Source of the DNA: CAYTXJ01 sp965613025
GTDB taxonomy: Bacteria; Desulfobacterota; DSM-4660; Desulfatiglandales; JALVMZ01
Assembly: GCA_965613025.1 (NCBI GenBank)
Contig: CBFDUE010000003.1
Span: 1 to 64,000 of the forward strand
Reading direction: 5' to 3'
DNA: 64,000 nucleotides
In this document: piece after piece, positions 1 to 8,260 of the stretch
How positions within the stretch are numbered: position 1 is the stretch's first letter
Layout: each line of letters begins with the position of its first letter
Position numbers and translations under genes: made by a program
Notes under the pieces: generated by a model
The model's database searches: none
Told to the model about the DNA's origin: nothing
The model's input: only the letters and a program-made list of their open reading frames with translations

Positions 1-60
1 AATAATAATTGATAAATTATTATTTATAAAAATAGATTAAAGATGTCAAGACATAGACTT

Positions 61-99
61 AATTTAGAGAGCTTTGAAAAATTCAAAGCCCTCAATTTA
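61..99. mobile_element. Minimal 27-bp palindromic element with 6-bp target duplication
   Basis: A near-perfect palindrome at 67-93 starts GAGAGCTTTGAA and ends TTCAAAGCCCTC, with one mismatch. It matches the 27-bp terminal palindrome of the two full elements at 36485-36636 and 39688-39840. It is flanked on both sides by AATTTA (61-66 and 94-99), which looks like a 6-bp target-site duplication, the same size as at the full copies. It could be a deletion product of a full element or a unit that moved by itself. It lies just downstream of the stop of the minus-strand gene at 113-385, so its hairpin might also help end that transcript. Confidence 0.6.
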
Positions 100-112
100 A
101 TAGAAGTGAATT

Positions 113-385
113 TTATCTTTTAGCTTTGGCCTTTTCTATTAACTCTAAGAGGGAGACCACTTTTGATTTGGGAGCCCTATTAAATGTCTTATCCCATTCT
201 TCTGAACTTAGATCCTGTCTTAAATAGGATTCCACATCAAAATGCTGGAACCAGCAATCCAAGATCTTAAAGCAGGGAAGCCCCATATTTTCAATTCTAC
301 AGTATTGAAAGTTTATCTGATGCCCAAGCCTTGGGCATCTTATGGTATAGTCTTTATTAGGGGCCTTAATCTTTTCTTCAGACAT
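113..385 (-). CDS. Small four-cysteine conserved hypothetical protein (90 aa)
   Basis: I do not recognise a named family. The 90-residue protein has four cysteines in its first half (C17, C29, C38, C44) in a CPRLGH ... YCR ... LPCF ... DCW arrangement that looks like a metal or Fe-S site. The second half is a charged helix. No signal peptide is visible. It follows the AdoMetDC-like gene at 398-784 by 12 bases, so the two are probably cotranscribed. A GAGG lies about 10 bases before the ATG. Function unknown; the cysteine pattern makes a redox or metal-binding role plausible, but that is inference. Confidence 0.65.
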   Translation of the reverse strand: MSEEKIKAPNKDYTIRCPRLGHQINFQYCRIENMGLPCFKILDCWFQHFDVESYLRQDLSSEEWDKTFNRAPKSKVVSLLELIEKAKAKR

Positions 386-397
386 GGAAGATCAGCC

Positions 398-784
398 TCA
401 ATACCTATTTACAATATGAATCTCATATGACTTTGCACCAAAATATCTCTTTGAAAATTGTGCAACCGTATCTGGATCATAGGGTTTACAGCTAAATATG
501 TCAATGTATGCGGCATTGGTCAACTCTGCAAAATGCCCTGAGATCAAAGATGTCTCAATCAATTGAACCATCGAATATCCTTTTACTCTTTTATCCTCAC
601 CAAAATGGACTACCTGACAAGGGCCATATGGCCTCATCTTTATAAGATCACAAAGACCCTTTACATAGAGTCTTATCTTTTCAGCATCTCTAATAATAGA
701 AGGGTTGCAATCATAGAGATCCAGACTGGTAAGCAATCCCCAGGGGGCAGCTTCAATCTTCTTTACTGCATCCAGCTTCATCAT
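398..784 (-). CDS. S-adenosylmethionine decarboxylase-like protein
   Basis: The 128-residue protein resembles prokaryotic AdoMet decarboxylase (SpeD/SpeH class), a self-processing pyruvoyl enzyme that makes the aminopropyl donor for polyamines. Aligned by spacing to the Thermotoga maritima enzyme (Ser55, Ser63, His68, Cys83), all four key residues are present: S71, S79 (precursor of the pyruvoyl group, in ETS), H84 and C99 (in IFSC). Self-cleavage would fall between T78 and S79. The surrounding sequence (MRPYG, ETSLISGHFAE) differs from classical SpeD, which has ESHxxIHTWPE, so the substrate may differ. No spermidine synthase gene is in the window. A strong purine-rich ribosome site (GGAGGGGG) precedes the ATG. 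It pairs with the small Cys protein downstream. Confidence 0.72.
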   Translation of the reverse strand: MMKLDAVKKIEAAPWGLLTSLDLYDCNPSIIRDAEKIRLYVKGLCDLIKMRPYGPCQVVHFGEDKRVKGYSMVQLIETSLISGHFAELTNAAYIDIFSCKPYDPDTVAQFSKRYFGAKSYEIHIVNRY

Positions 785-853
785 TACCCCCTCCTTTCAC
801 GAAAGTTTAAAATAAATTAAATTATTAAATAAAAATTTAATGTCAATAGAAAT

Positions 854-1360
854 TTAATCAAGTTTATAATTTATTATCTCTGCCCTTATTCCTCTATGTC
901 TTTCCACCTCTAAGATACCTATACTTCCCTTAAATAGATTCATTAATCCCTTTTTATAGGCACCTGGATTAAAAAATAGGGTTCCATTAACTACCTTTTT
1001 AAGTGCCCTATGGGTATGACCAAAGATTATACAATGGGGGAGTTCTGGAAATTCTCTTCTTACCCTTTTTAGTATTCCAAATGGAGGCCCTTTCCCATGT
1101 ATTACTCCAATGCTATATCCTTCAATTTCCAATATCCTCTTTTTAGGGGCATTAACCCTGACATTGGAACTGTCAGAATTTCCACATACCACCACAAGAT
1201 CTTTTCCTCTAAATATCTCAGTAACTTTCCAATCTACCAGATCTCCAGCATGTATTATAAGATCCATCTCCTTAAAATATCTATCAACTATCCTCTTAAA
1301 AGTAGGGTCAAAGCCATAGAGATGGGTATCTGAGATCACTCCTATCTTAACCTTTTTCAT
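854..1360 (-). CDS. YfcE/MJ0936-type metallophosphoesterase
   Basis: A 168-residue calcineurin-like phosphoesterase of the small YfcE/MJ0936 group, probably a cytoplasmic phosphodiesterase using two metal ions. The metal motifs appear in order: SDTH (10-13), HAGD (37-40), a GNSD in place of the usual GNCD (about 60-63), HGK, and GHTH (about 114-117). The C-terminal FFNPG is typical of the group. The ATG overlaps the stop of the upstream reductase gene (1357-3360) by 4 bases (ATGA), so the two are translationally coupled. The natural substrate cannot be told from sequence. Confidence 0.85.
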   Translation of the reverse strand: MKKVKIGVISDTHLYGFDPTFKRIVDRYFKEMDLIIHAGDLVDWKVTEIFRGKDLVVVCGNSDSSNVRVNAPKKRILEIEGYSIGVIHGKGPPFGILKRVRREFPELPHCIIFGHTHRALKKVVNGTLFFNPGAYKKGLMNLFKGSIGILEVERHRGIRAEIINYKLD

Positions 1361-3360
1361 ATCTTAAGCCCCGTATTAAACCCTTCTTTTATGGCATGAA
1401 GCATATTTCTGGGCTCCTTTGCATCACCTATTATATAAACCTCTTCAGTTATCTCTTCTATACCCTCATTGGAAGGCCTTACGCTTTCAGATCCAGTGGC
1501 AATAACTACAGAATCTGCCTTCAAAAGGACTCTTTCTCCTTCCTTTTCCACTAATACCCCCTTTTCTGTTATCTCCAAAGCCTTAGTAGAAGTAAGTATC
1601 TTAACACCCAATCTCCTGAGTTCACTCATCACCGTCCACTTAGTGGAAGCTCCGATATCTTTACCTGCCTTTTTATCCATCTCAATTACTGTAACCTCTT
1701 TTATTCCCCTGTTAACATATTCTCTAAGGTCACTCTCTGATTCTGCCCCTGTTGAAAATAGAAAATAGAGAGTTTCTGAATTTAGGGTTCCGATATTAGC
1801 AATATATAGTGCAGCTTCAAGCCCTACTGCATTTCCTCCAATAATTATTACTCTCTTCCCAACTCTGGCCCTTCCTTTTATAACATCCCATGCAAAGTGG
1901 ACATTTGGCCTTTCACTTCCTTTGATCTCAGGAGTGATGGGCTTAGCCCCTGTAGCTATCACCAATACATCTGGTGCCATACTCTTTATGAATTCTTTAT
2001 CAGCCTCCTTTCCAAACATGATTCTAACGTTGAGATCTAAGAGGTTATTTTCAATATCCTTTACAGCTTGAACCAGCTCTTCCCTTCCAGGGATGTATCT
2101 GTTTAAAAGCACCTGACCACCTAAGCATTCCTCCCTTTCTACTAATATTACTTCATGTCCCTTTCTTGCACATATTTCGGCCGTCTTCATTCCTGCTATA
2201 CCACCACCTATAATAAGCACCCTTTTTCTATTAGCTGATTTTTCAATCTTGATCTCCTTTTCCAGTCCTGCCTCTGGATTAACAGTGCAACAGACCGATT
2301 TAAATCTGAATATGCTATCAAAGCACCCCTGATTGCAGGCAATGCAATGATATATAAGATGATCCTTTCCCTCTTTTGCCTTCTTTGGCAACATGGGGTC
2401 TGCAATTAGTGCCCTTGCCATTGTGACAAGGTCTGCTTCTCCGTTTCTTAAGATCTCCTCTGCAACTAAGGGGTCATTGATCCTGTTACTCGCAAGGACC
2501 GGAATCTTTAGTTCCTGCTTTATCCTGCTTGCCAGATATACAAAAGCTCTTTTTGGAACAAAGGTGCTGAGCTGTGGAATTCTGGTTTCATGCCAACCCC
2601 CTGTTACATTTATCAGATCCGCACCAGCCCTTTCCAATTCCTTTGAAAATATTATTGCCTCTCTGTTTGTATTCCCTCCTTCCATAAATTCATTCCCTGC
2701 AATTCTTACAATCACTGGAAAGTCAGGCCCCACTGCCTCTCTTACCTTTTTAACCACCTCAAGACCAAATCGCATTCTATTTTCCAGTGATCCCCCATAT
2801 CTGTCTTTTCTTAAGTTTGTAATTGGAGATAGAAATTGGGAGATCAGATATCCAGCACTTGCAAGTACTTCCACTGCATCAAAGCCCGCCTTTTTTGCCC
2901 GAATAGCTGCCTCTGCAAAGCTCTGCTGCACTTTTGGTATCTCATCCAGCTCTAAAGCCCTGGGGGTCTCTCCTGTAAGTCTGGATCTTACCGCAGATGC
3001 AGAAAAGGGTTTCCTACCCCCAAGCATTGAAGAGTGGGTATATCTTCCTGCATGATAGAGCTGGGCTGCTATAGGCGTCCCCTCTTTTTTAATGGTAGAG
3101 GTGAGTTTTTGAAGCCCTGGAATAAATCTATCTTCACTTAGCCCTATCATACTCCTCATTCCACTATATTCATCCACTAAGCATCCTCCCACGATGATCA
3201 GTCCTACACCACCCTTTGCCCTTTTCTTATAAAATTCAATTAATCGGTCAGTTATTTCCCCCTTTGGGGTATATCCCAAGTGCATGGCGGTCATAACTAT
3301 CCTGTTTGAAAGCTTCAACGTATTAATTTCAATGGGTGAAAAGAGATGATGAAATTTCAC
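1357..3360 (-). CDS. NADH:flavin oxidoreductase / 2,4-dienoyl-CoA (2-enoate) reductase family
   Basis: A 667-residue member of the old-yellow-enzyme fusion family that includes FadH and clostridial 2-enoate reductase. Residues 1 to about 330 form the FMN TIM barrel (MTAMHLG near the start, HAGRY about 104-108). The [4Fe-4S] site follows (CIACNQGCFD ... CCTVNPEAG, about 340-365). The C-terminal half is an FAD/NAD(P) module with two dinucleotide motifs (VLIIGGGIAGM and VIIIGGNAVGLEAA). The GTLNSETLYFLF stretch is also seen in 2-enoate reductases. Expected role: NAD(P)H-dependent reduction of an unsaturated acyl or acyl-CoA. It is coupled to the phosphoesterase gene downstream. Thiolase and DUF35 genes nearby fit fatty or aromatic acyl-CoA metabolism, but the substrate is not determined. 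Confidence 0.88.
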   Translation of the reverse strand: MKFHHLFSPIEINTLKLSNRIVMTAMHLGYTPKGEITDRLIEFYKKRAKGGVGLIIVGGCLVDEYSGMRSMIGLSEDRFIPGLQKLTSTIKKEGTPIAAQLYHAGRYTHSSMLGGRKPFSASAVRSRLTGETPRALELDEIPKVQQSFAEAAIRAKKAGFDAVEVLASAGYLISQFLSPITNLRKDRYGGSLENRMRFGLEVVKKVREAVGPDFPVIVRIAGNEFMEGGNTNREAIIFSKELERAGADLINVTGGWHETRIPQLSTFVPKRAFVYLASRIKQELKIPVLASNRINDPLVAEEILRNGEADLVTMARALIADPMLPKKAKEGKDHLIYHCIACNQGCFDSIFRFKSVCCTVNPEAGLEKEIKIEKSANRKRVLIIGGGIAGMKTAEICARKGHEVILVEREECLGGQVLLNRYIPGREELVQAVKDIENNLLDLNVRIMFGKEADKEFIKSMAPDVLVIATGAKPITPEIKGSERPNVHFAWDVIKGRARVGKRVIIIGGNAVGLEAALYIANIGTLNSETLYFLFSTGAESESDLREYVNRGIKEVTVIEMDKKAGKDIGASTKWTVMSELRRLGVKILTSTKALEITEKGVLVEKEGERVLLKADSVVIATGSESVRPSNEGIEEITEEVYIIGDAKEPRNMLHAIKEGFNTGLKI

Positions 3361-3449
3361 CTGCCTGATCCTCCTTTTTATAAAGTAAAGGGTAAGGCTA
3401 AATAATACTTGTCAATTCATTCAAAATCCATCTAAATTTTATTTTTAAT

Positions 3450-4175
3450 ATGAAGCTCTTAAAAAGATATGATCATATCCTTATAAGATTAGTCCCTCCT
3501 ATATGTGCCCTTCTAATTAAGGGCATAATGGGTTCATGCAGAGTTGTGGAAATCAGAGGAGAAAGTAGAGCCAAAGAGGCAATGAAAAAATCCCCTGGAG
3601 GTGTTCTCTATGTGACGTGGCATCAGAGGATGTCATACAATTTCTATCTCTTTGGTTTTAAAAATATCAATATGCTAATAAGTGAAAGTAGAGATGGAGA
3701 ATATGCTGCAAGAATTGCACATGGGATGGGTTTTAAGAGTATTCGAGGATCCTCTACAAGGGGAGGAACAAAGGCGTTAAAAGAGCTTATAAAAAGGCTT
3801 AGAAATGGAGAGTCAGCAGGAATACTTGCCGATGGTCCCCAAGGCCCTCCAAGAGTCTCTAAGATGGGCCCCATAATTATTGCAAAAGCAGCAGGGATTC
3901 CCATTTTACCAGTGCTTTGGGGAGCAGAGAGATGTTGGATACTCAATTCTTGGGATAGATATATGATACCAAAGCCCTTTACTAAGATAGTTATTAGTTA
4001 TCAAGATCCTATCTGGATTCCAAAGCACATAAAAAAGGAGCAGATGGAAATCTATAGGAAAAGGCTTGAAGATGTATTAAATAAAGGGGCAAAATGGTGC
4101 GATCTCTATTTTGGAACTGAAAGACCATGGAGGAGGACCTTTAATCCTCATATACCAGAAATCGGCCCCTTATAG
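3450..4175 (+). CDS. DUF374 lysophospholipid acyltransferase-family protein
   Basis: A 241-residue protein of the DUF374 branch of the LPLAT superfamily, related to the lipid A acyltransferases. Visible features: WHQRMSY (about 55-61) in place of the classical HX4D catalytic block, SESRDGEYAARIAHGMGF, RGSSTRGG, and the GILADGPQGPPR block that is diagnostic for DUF374. Expected job: transfer of an acyl chain to a membrane lipid or lipid A-like acceptor at the inner membrane. There is one hydrophobic N-terminal segment. It is transcribed alone, divergent from the reductase gene and convergent with the DUF35 gene. The acceptor is not known. Confidence 0.82.
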   Translation: MKLLKRYDHILIRLVPPICALLIKGIMGSCRVVEIRGESRAKEAMKKSPGGVLYVTWHQRMSYNFYLFGFKNINMLISESRDGEYAARIAHGMGFKSIRGSSTRGGTKALKELIKRLRNGESAGILADGPQGPPRVSKMGPIIIAKAAGIPILPVLWGAERCWILNSWDRYMIPKPFTKIVISYQDPIWIPKHIKKEQMEIYRKRLEDVLNKGAKWCDLYFGTERPWRRTFNPHIPEIGPL

Positions 4176-4250
4176 ATAGTCTTATTTTATCTATATTCAG
4201 GTTTAAGAAGGCTTTAATTATAAATAATTTTTTTAAATCTTCATCTTTTT

Positions 4251-4667
4251 TCATACAGGTTCAAATGCAAGATATGTCTCTTCTTCTTTACCATCGGTTA
4301 TGTGGATAAATTTAACCTTCATCTCTGTACCAATCTTAATATTCTCTGGATCTTTAACATCCACCCCCTCAATCCGTGCATCAACTTTGGCTCCCTCTTC
4401 GAGTTCAACCACACCAGAGCAATAGGGATTGTTACGATTATATCCCTGTTTCATCATAGAAGGCGGAGCAACAGAAATGCATGTAAAAGCAATGAGCCTG
4501 CCCTTTCCCTTCATCTCCTCCCATTCCATCTCTGTATTAAAACATTTTGTACAGAGGGCGCGGGGAGGGACATAAAGTGCCCCACATCTTTTGCATCTTG
4601 AACCCATAAGTTTTTCTTCTTTTAAAAATTCCTCATAGGATCTATCACTGAAGGCTCTCTCTTTCAT
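4251..4667 (-). CDS. DUF35 zinc-ribbon/OB-fold protein, thiolase partner
   Basis: A 138-residue protein with an N-terminal rubredoxin-like zinc ribbon (CKRCG ... CTKCF) and a C-terminal OB-fold (GRLIAFTCISVAPP ... VDARIEG), the DUF35 pattern. Such proteins pair with a thiolase-like subunit and tether or stabilise it during acyl-CoA condensation or cleavage. I chose the ATG at 4667 because AAGGAGAT lies just upstream and the start then follows the thiolase stop by 4 bases. The open frame continues upstream to 4832, but that part is antisense-like readthrough of the thiolase gene. Confidence 0.88.
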   Translation of the reverse strand: MKERAFSDRSYEEFLKEEKLMGSRCKRCGALYVPPRALCTKCFNTEMEWEEMKGKGRLIAFTCISVAPPSMMKQGYNRNNPYCSGVVELEEGAKVDARIEGVDVKDPENIKIGTEMKVKFIHITDGKEEETYLAFEPV

Positions 4668-4671
4668 GGCA

Positions 4672-5937
4672 CTATCTCCTTTCAAGTATGGTAAATGTGC
4701 ATGTTCCACCTGTGCCTCCCAGATTATGGGCAGCCCCAACCCTAAGATCAGGATTTGGAATCTGTCTCTTTCCTGCCTTTCCTCGTAGCTGAACCCAGAC
4801 CTCATAGAGCTGGGCAATACCAGTTGCCCCAACTGGATGTCCTTTACATTTTAACCCACCAGAGGTATTAATCGGTATAGATCCATCCAATCTTGTTAAA
4901 CCTTCTTCCACTGCCTTATACCCCTGTCCAGGTGGAAAGAATCCCAGATCTTCCATATGGATAATCTCTGCTATTGAAAAACAATCATGGACCTCAGCAA
5001 ATTGAATATCTTTGGGGCTGAGGCCTGACATAGAATATGCCTCTTTTGCAGCATACTTAGTGGCCTCAAAGGATGTCAGATCATCACATGCATGGAGCCC
5101 TCTTCCACTTCCCTGCCCAATTCCAGCGACATAAATTGGATCATCAGTAAAATTTTTTGCAATATCTTCTGCAACTAATAGCATACAGGCCGCTCCGTCA
5201 CTGATGGGGCAGCAGTCATAAAGATGCATTGGCCAGGCAACAACCGGATTTGCCCTTGGATCTCTTAAGAAATCCTTCTCATCTTCCCATCTTGGAATAT
5301 CCAATCCCTTTTTCTTTGCCCTCTCTTTCTTCATATTCATAATATCTTTAATCGTATATGGAAACTGTGCCTTTGGATTTAGGGGGGCATTGTTGTGGCT
5401 TTTGATTGTAACATTCATCAGATGCTCCCGATTTGCACCATATCTTTCAAAATATGCCGTTGCAATAGCACCAAAGACACCAGGAAAAGTAAACCCTACC
5501 TTGCCCTCATATGGAATGGTGGCTAATGCCAGACCTTCTGCAACCTCCTCTGTGGTCTTTTTAGACATCTCTTCAAGTCCACCAACCAGGACCACATCAT
5601 ACATACCAGAGGCAATGGCAAAAACCCCCTCCCTGAAGGCCAGGGCACTTGATGCACATGCCCCCTCAGTTCGGGTTGCAGGCCTTGGTGAAAGCCCGAT
5701 TAGATCAGAGATAATGGGCCCCCAGTGGGCCTGGTGCACAAAAAAATCATTTGTAAAATTACCCAGATAAAGGGCATCTATATCGTTTACATCCATCCCT
5801 TTATCAACGGATTCAATCATCTCTCTAAACGCCTCTAAAAATAGATCCTTTGAATTCTTATCCTTAAACATCCCAAATCTGGACATACCTGCACCTACTA
5901 CTGCTACACCTCTTGCCAATTTCCCTTTTCTCTTCAC
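4672..5937 (-). CDS. SCP-x type thiolase (acetyl-CoA acetyltransferase family)
   Basis: A 421-residue thiolase of the SCP-x/SCP2 type. The nucleophile is the Cys in EGACASSA (near residue 93). The two catalytic blocks follow: VHDCFSIAE (His) and GGLKCKGHPVGATG near the C terminus. The family catalyses thiolytic cleavage or Claisen condensation of acyl-CoAs. It is followed 4 bases later by its DUF35 partner, the arrangement expected for a two-subunit thiolase complex. With the enoate-reductase-like gene nearby it suggests an acyl-CoA degradation or ketogenic pathway. Substrate unknown. Confidence 0.92.
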   Translation of the reverse strand: MKRKGKLARGVAVVGAGMSRFGMFKDKNSKDLFLEAFREMIESVDKGMDVNDIDALYLGNFTNDFFVHQAHWGPIISDLIGLSPRPATRTEGACASSALAFREGVFAIASGMYDVVLVGGLEEMSKKTTEEVAEGLALATIPYEGKVGFTFPGVFGAIATAYFERYGANREHLMNVTIKSHNNAPLNPKAQFPYTIKDIMNMKKERAKKKGLDIPRWEDEKDFLRDPRANPVVAWPMHLYDCCPISDGAACMLLVAEDIAKNFTDDPIYVAGIGQGSGRGLHACDDLTSFEATKYAAKEAYSMSGLSPKDIQFAEVHDCFSIAEIIHMEDLGFFPPGQGYKAVEEGLTRLDGSIPINTSGGLKCKGHPVGATGIAQLYEVWVQLRGKAGKRQIPNPDLRVGAAHNLGGTGGTCTFTILERR

Positions 5938-6176
5938 CTTTAACCTCCTTAAAAAGGAATTTTGAATTTTCTTTTATAAAACATAAAATCTGGTCTATTT
6001 CAACAATCTTTGTGTGATATAATATATAATTTTTTAAAAAGGATATATTCGATTTTTTCAGGCAGAATCAGAACATATAATGCAAGGAGTCTTTAGTATT
6101 TAAATTTCTTATTTTGGAGTTTTAAAGTCTCTGTTAATGTGTATAATTATCCAAATTCCTTAGAAAGGCAAGAGCT

Positions 6177-7007
6177 ATGAAGATAGTAGATTTTCATATA
6201 CATATCACAAGAGCAGATCAATATAATAGCTGGTTTTTAAGGTGGCTTGAAGAGTTGGGAAATATCAAAGAAGATCCAGAGGAATATTTAAATAAGATAC
6301 TCAATTCACCTAAGAGTCTGCTTTCATATCTGGATAGTCAGAGCATCCATTATGCGGTATGTCTTGCTGAAGACAATCCTATGTTAACTGGCACCATATC
6401 CAATCAAGAGGTGGCTGAGTTCTGCTCTTATTCAGAGAGGCTTATCCCCTTTGCCAATCTGAACCCATATACTGTAAAAGACCTAAGGGGTGAGCTTGAA
6501 AGGTGTGTAGAGATGGGGCATCAAGGACTTAAGCTATATCCCACATATCAGCATTTCTATCCAAATGATTCCAGACTCTATCCTCTATATGAAAAGGTTC
6601 AGGAATTAGGAATTCCTGTCATGTTCCATACAGGTTCATCCTCTTTCCCAGGGGCAAAGATAAAATATGGGGATCCTCTCTTCTTAGACGACGTGGCAGT
6701 GGATTTTCCCAATCTCACTATCATAATGTCTCACGCTGGTAGAGGATTCTGGTATGATAAGGCATTTTTTCTCTGTAAGCTTCACAAAAAGGTGTATTTA
6801 GATATCACAGGTCTTCCTCCTTCAAGGCTTTTAAGATACTTCCCTGAACTGGAGAAGATCTCTTCAAAGGTGGTATTTGGATCTGATTGGCCTGCCATTG
6901 TGGATATAAAAAAGAATATAGAGGCAATCAAAGCCCTTCCCATATCCCAAGATGCAAGGCTAAATATTCTGGGGCAAAATGCCATTAGGCTTTTGGCTCT
7001 AAAATAA
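6177..7007 (+). CDS. Amidohydrolase-family (amidohydrolase 2) metal-dependent hydrolase
   Basis: A 276-residue TIM-barrel protein of the amidohydrolase-2 type. It starts with the metal motif DFHIH (4-8). Further ligands are likely in the MFHTGSSS block (about 150), SHAGRG (about 184-189) and VFGSDWP (near 240, catalytic Asp). This family contains decarboxylases and hydrolases of cyclic or aromatic substrates. The gene stands alone and its 3' end overlaps the convergent Fe-S protein gene by 9 bases. The upstream 239-bp gap holds a TATAAT-like stretch near 6018 but no convincing -35. Substrate cannot be inferred. Confidence 0.82.
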   Translation: MKIVDFHIHITRADQYNSWFLRWLEELGNIKEDPEEYLNKILNSPKSLLSYLDSQSIHYAVCLAEDNPMLTGTISNQEVAEFCSYSERLIPFANLNPYTVKDLRGELERCVEMGHQGLKLYPTYQHFYPNDSRLYPLYEKVQELGIPVMFHTGSSSFPGAKIKYGDPLFLDDVAVDFPNLTIIMSHAGRGFWYDKAFFLCKLHKKVYLDITGLPPSRLLRYFPELEKISSKVVFGSDWPAIVDIKKNIEAIKALPISQDARLNILGQNAIRLLALK

Positions 7008-8117
7008 TTCAATCCCTTCTATCTTTTTAAGCCTTTCTAATTTTTCTCTAAGCTCGGCATTTGCCTCGGCCCTTGCCTTAAGTCTCCACATATACTGCTC
7101 TCTGGGATTTTTGGGAAGGGGTTTCTGTTCACTTTCCGGTTTTCTTTCCAGTTTAAGTGCACCACTTGGGCAGGTAGATACACATAGACCGCATCCAATA
7201 CATCTGGTCCTATCAAGTTTGACCTTTTCATCTTCAAGAGTTATGGCATCCATCTGGCAACGCTCCACACAGGTCCCACATCCCTCACATATATCTGGAT
7301 CTGCACTTGCGATAAAGGGAGAAGAGACCATGAAGGCAGGAGCAGGATGTCGTTTGATATGAAGCAATACCTGGCAACAATCCCCACAGCAACAACAGAT
7401 ATTTACTATCTTTTCTGAATTACTTGGTTGAAGCACCAATGCCTCTTCTTCCGCTCTCTTTAATATATCCAGTGTCTCTTCTAAGGTTATCTTTCTCCCT
7501 AAACCATTTCTTTCATAGTAATCCGCTGCCCAACCAAATATCAGACAGGCCTCCATCATCCTTCCACACCACTTGCCCTTGATCTCATGCTCCCTTCTAC
7601 AGATACAGGGAGCTACGAGAATTTTCTTCTGCTCTCTTACCAGCTCTTCAACATTTTCATAAGGAAGAATTCTGGTTTCAGCTCTAATACTCTTTTTGAC
7701 AGGAACAACCCTAAGTTGAGGAACATAATCAAATGCATCCTTTGCAAGATAGGGTATGTATCTTTCCATGTCTTTTATTAGCTCAATGTCCAAGTCCTTT
7801 ACATGGTATTCCCAGATACCTACCACAAACTGGGCTGCCATAAACATAGGGGGTCTATCAGGTGTTTCAATACTAAATATTAGCCCCTTTCTTGACATCT
7901 TCTTTAAGGCCTCTTCAGCCTCTTTTTCTCCTATCCCTGCTCTCTTTGCAATCACTGAGGCAGGTTCAAACTTCCATCTTAGATGTTGAGCAAGTTCCGC
8001 CTCTTCTGGAGTAAAGAGCCTTTTAAGGATTCTTATCTCTAGCCCATCTTCTGTCTTTGGAAAACCCCCAGGGAGGGTATCCAGATGTTCTCTTAACCTT
8101 TCATATACATCTTTCAT
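6999..8117 (-). CDS. Winged-helix/4Fe-4S ferredoxin fusion protein
   Basis: A 372-residue cytoplasmic protein. Residues about 35-95 look like a winged-helix module (FTPEEAELAQHLRW ... VIAKRAGIGEKEAEEALKKMSRKG). The middle has many cysteines: CICRREHE, WCGRMMEAC and a dense CCCCGDCC run (about 233-240). The C-terminal third is a 2[4Fe-4S] ferredoxin (CEGCGTCVERC and CIGCGLCVSTC). Similar proteins are common in sulfate reducers and related anaerobes, but no biochemical role is established as far as I know. A redox sensor or an electron carrier for an unknown reductase are both possible. It is probably monocistronic. Confidence 0.78.
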   Translation of the reverse strand: MKDVYERLREHLDTLPGGFPKTEDGLEIRILKRLFTPEEAELAQHLRWKFEPASVIAKRAGIGEKEAEEALKKMSRKGLIFSIETPDRPPMFMAAQFVVGIWEYHVKDLDIELIKDMERYIPYLAKDAFDYVPQLRVVPVKKSIRAETRILPYENVEELVREQKKILVAPCICRREHEIKGKWCGRMMEACLIFGWAADYYERNGLGRKITLEETLDILKRAEEEALVLQPSNSEKIVNICCCCGDCCQVLLHIKRHPAPAFMVSSPFIASADPDICEGCGTCVERCQMDAITLEDEKVKLDRTRCIGCGLCVSTCPSGALKLERKPESEQKPLPKNPREQYMWRLKARAEANAELREKLERLKKIEGIELF

Positions 8118-8260
8118 AGGATTTCCTCCTCATAGATCTAAAAATTTTGTCTCTTTTAACATCTTTTCTGTCTAATTTAAATACCTTAATATTTGACCCC
8201 TCTGTAAGCAGATTCTGGACATCAAGATATAGGAATGTCAGATAAGGAATAGAGTAAAAT

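Noticed and set aside
2393..3055. Long plus-strand frame (220 codons) inside the reductase gene
   Set aside because: It is antisense to a well-recognised 667-residue enzyme, has no ribosome site and resembles no protein; a shadow of the biased codon use.
4668..4832. N-terminal extension of the DUF35 protein
   Set aside because: It overlaps the thiolase gene in another frame, while ATG 4667 has a strong ribosome site and the normal family start.
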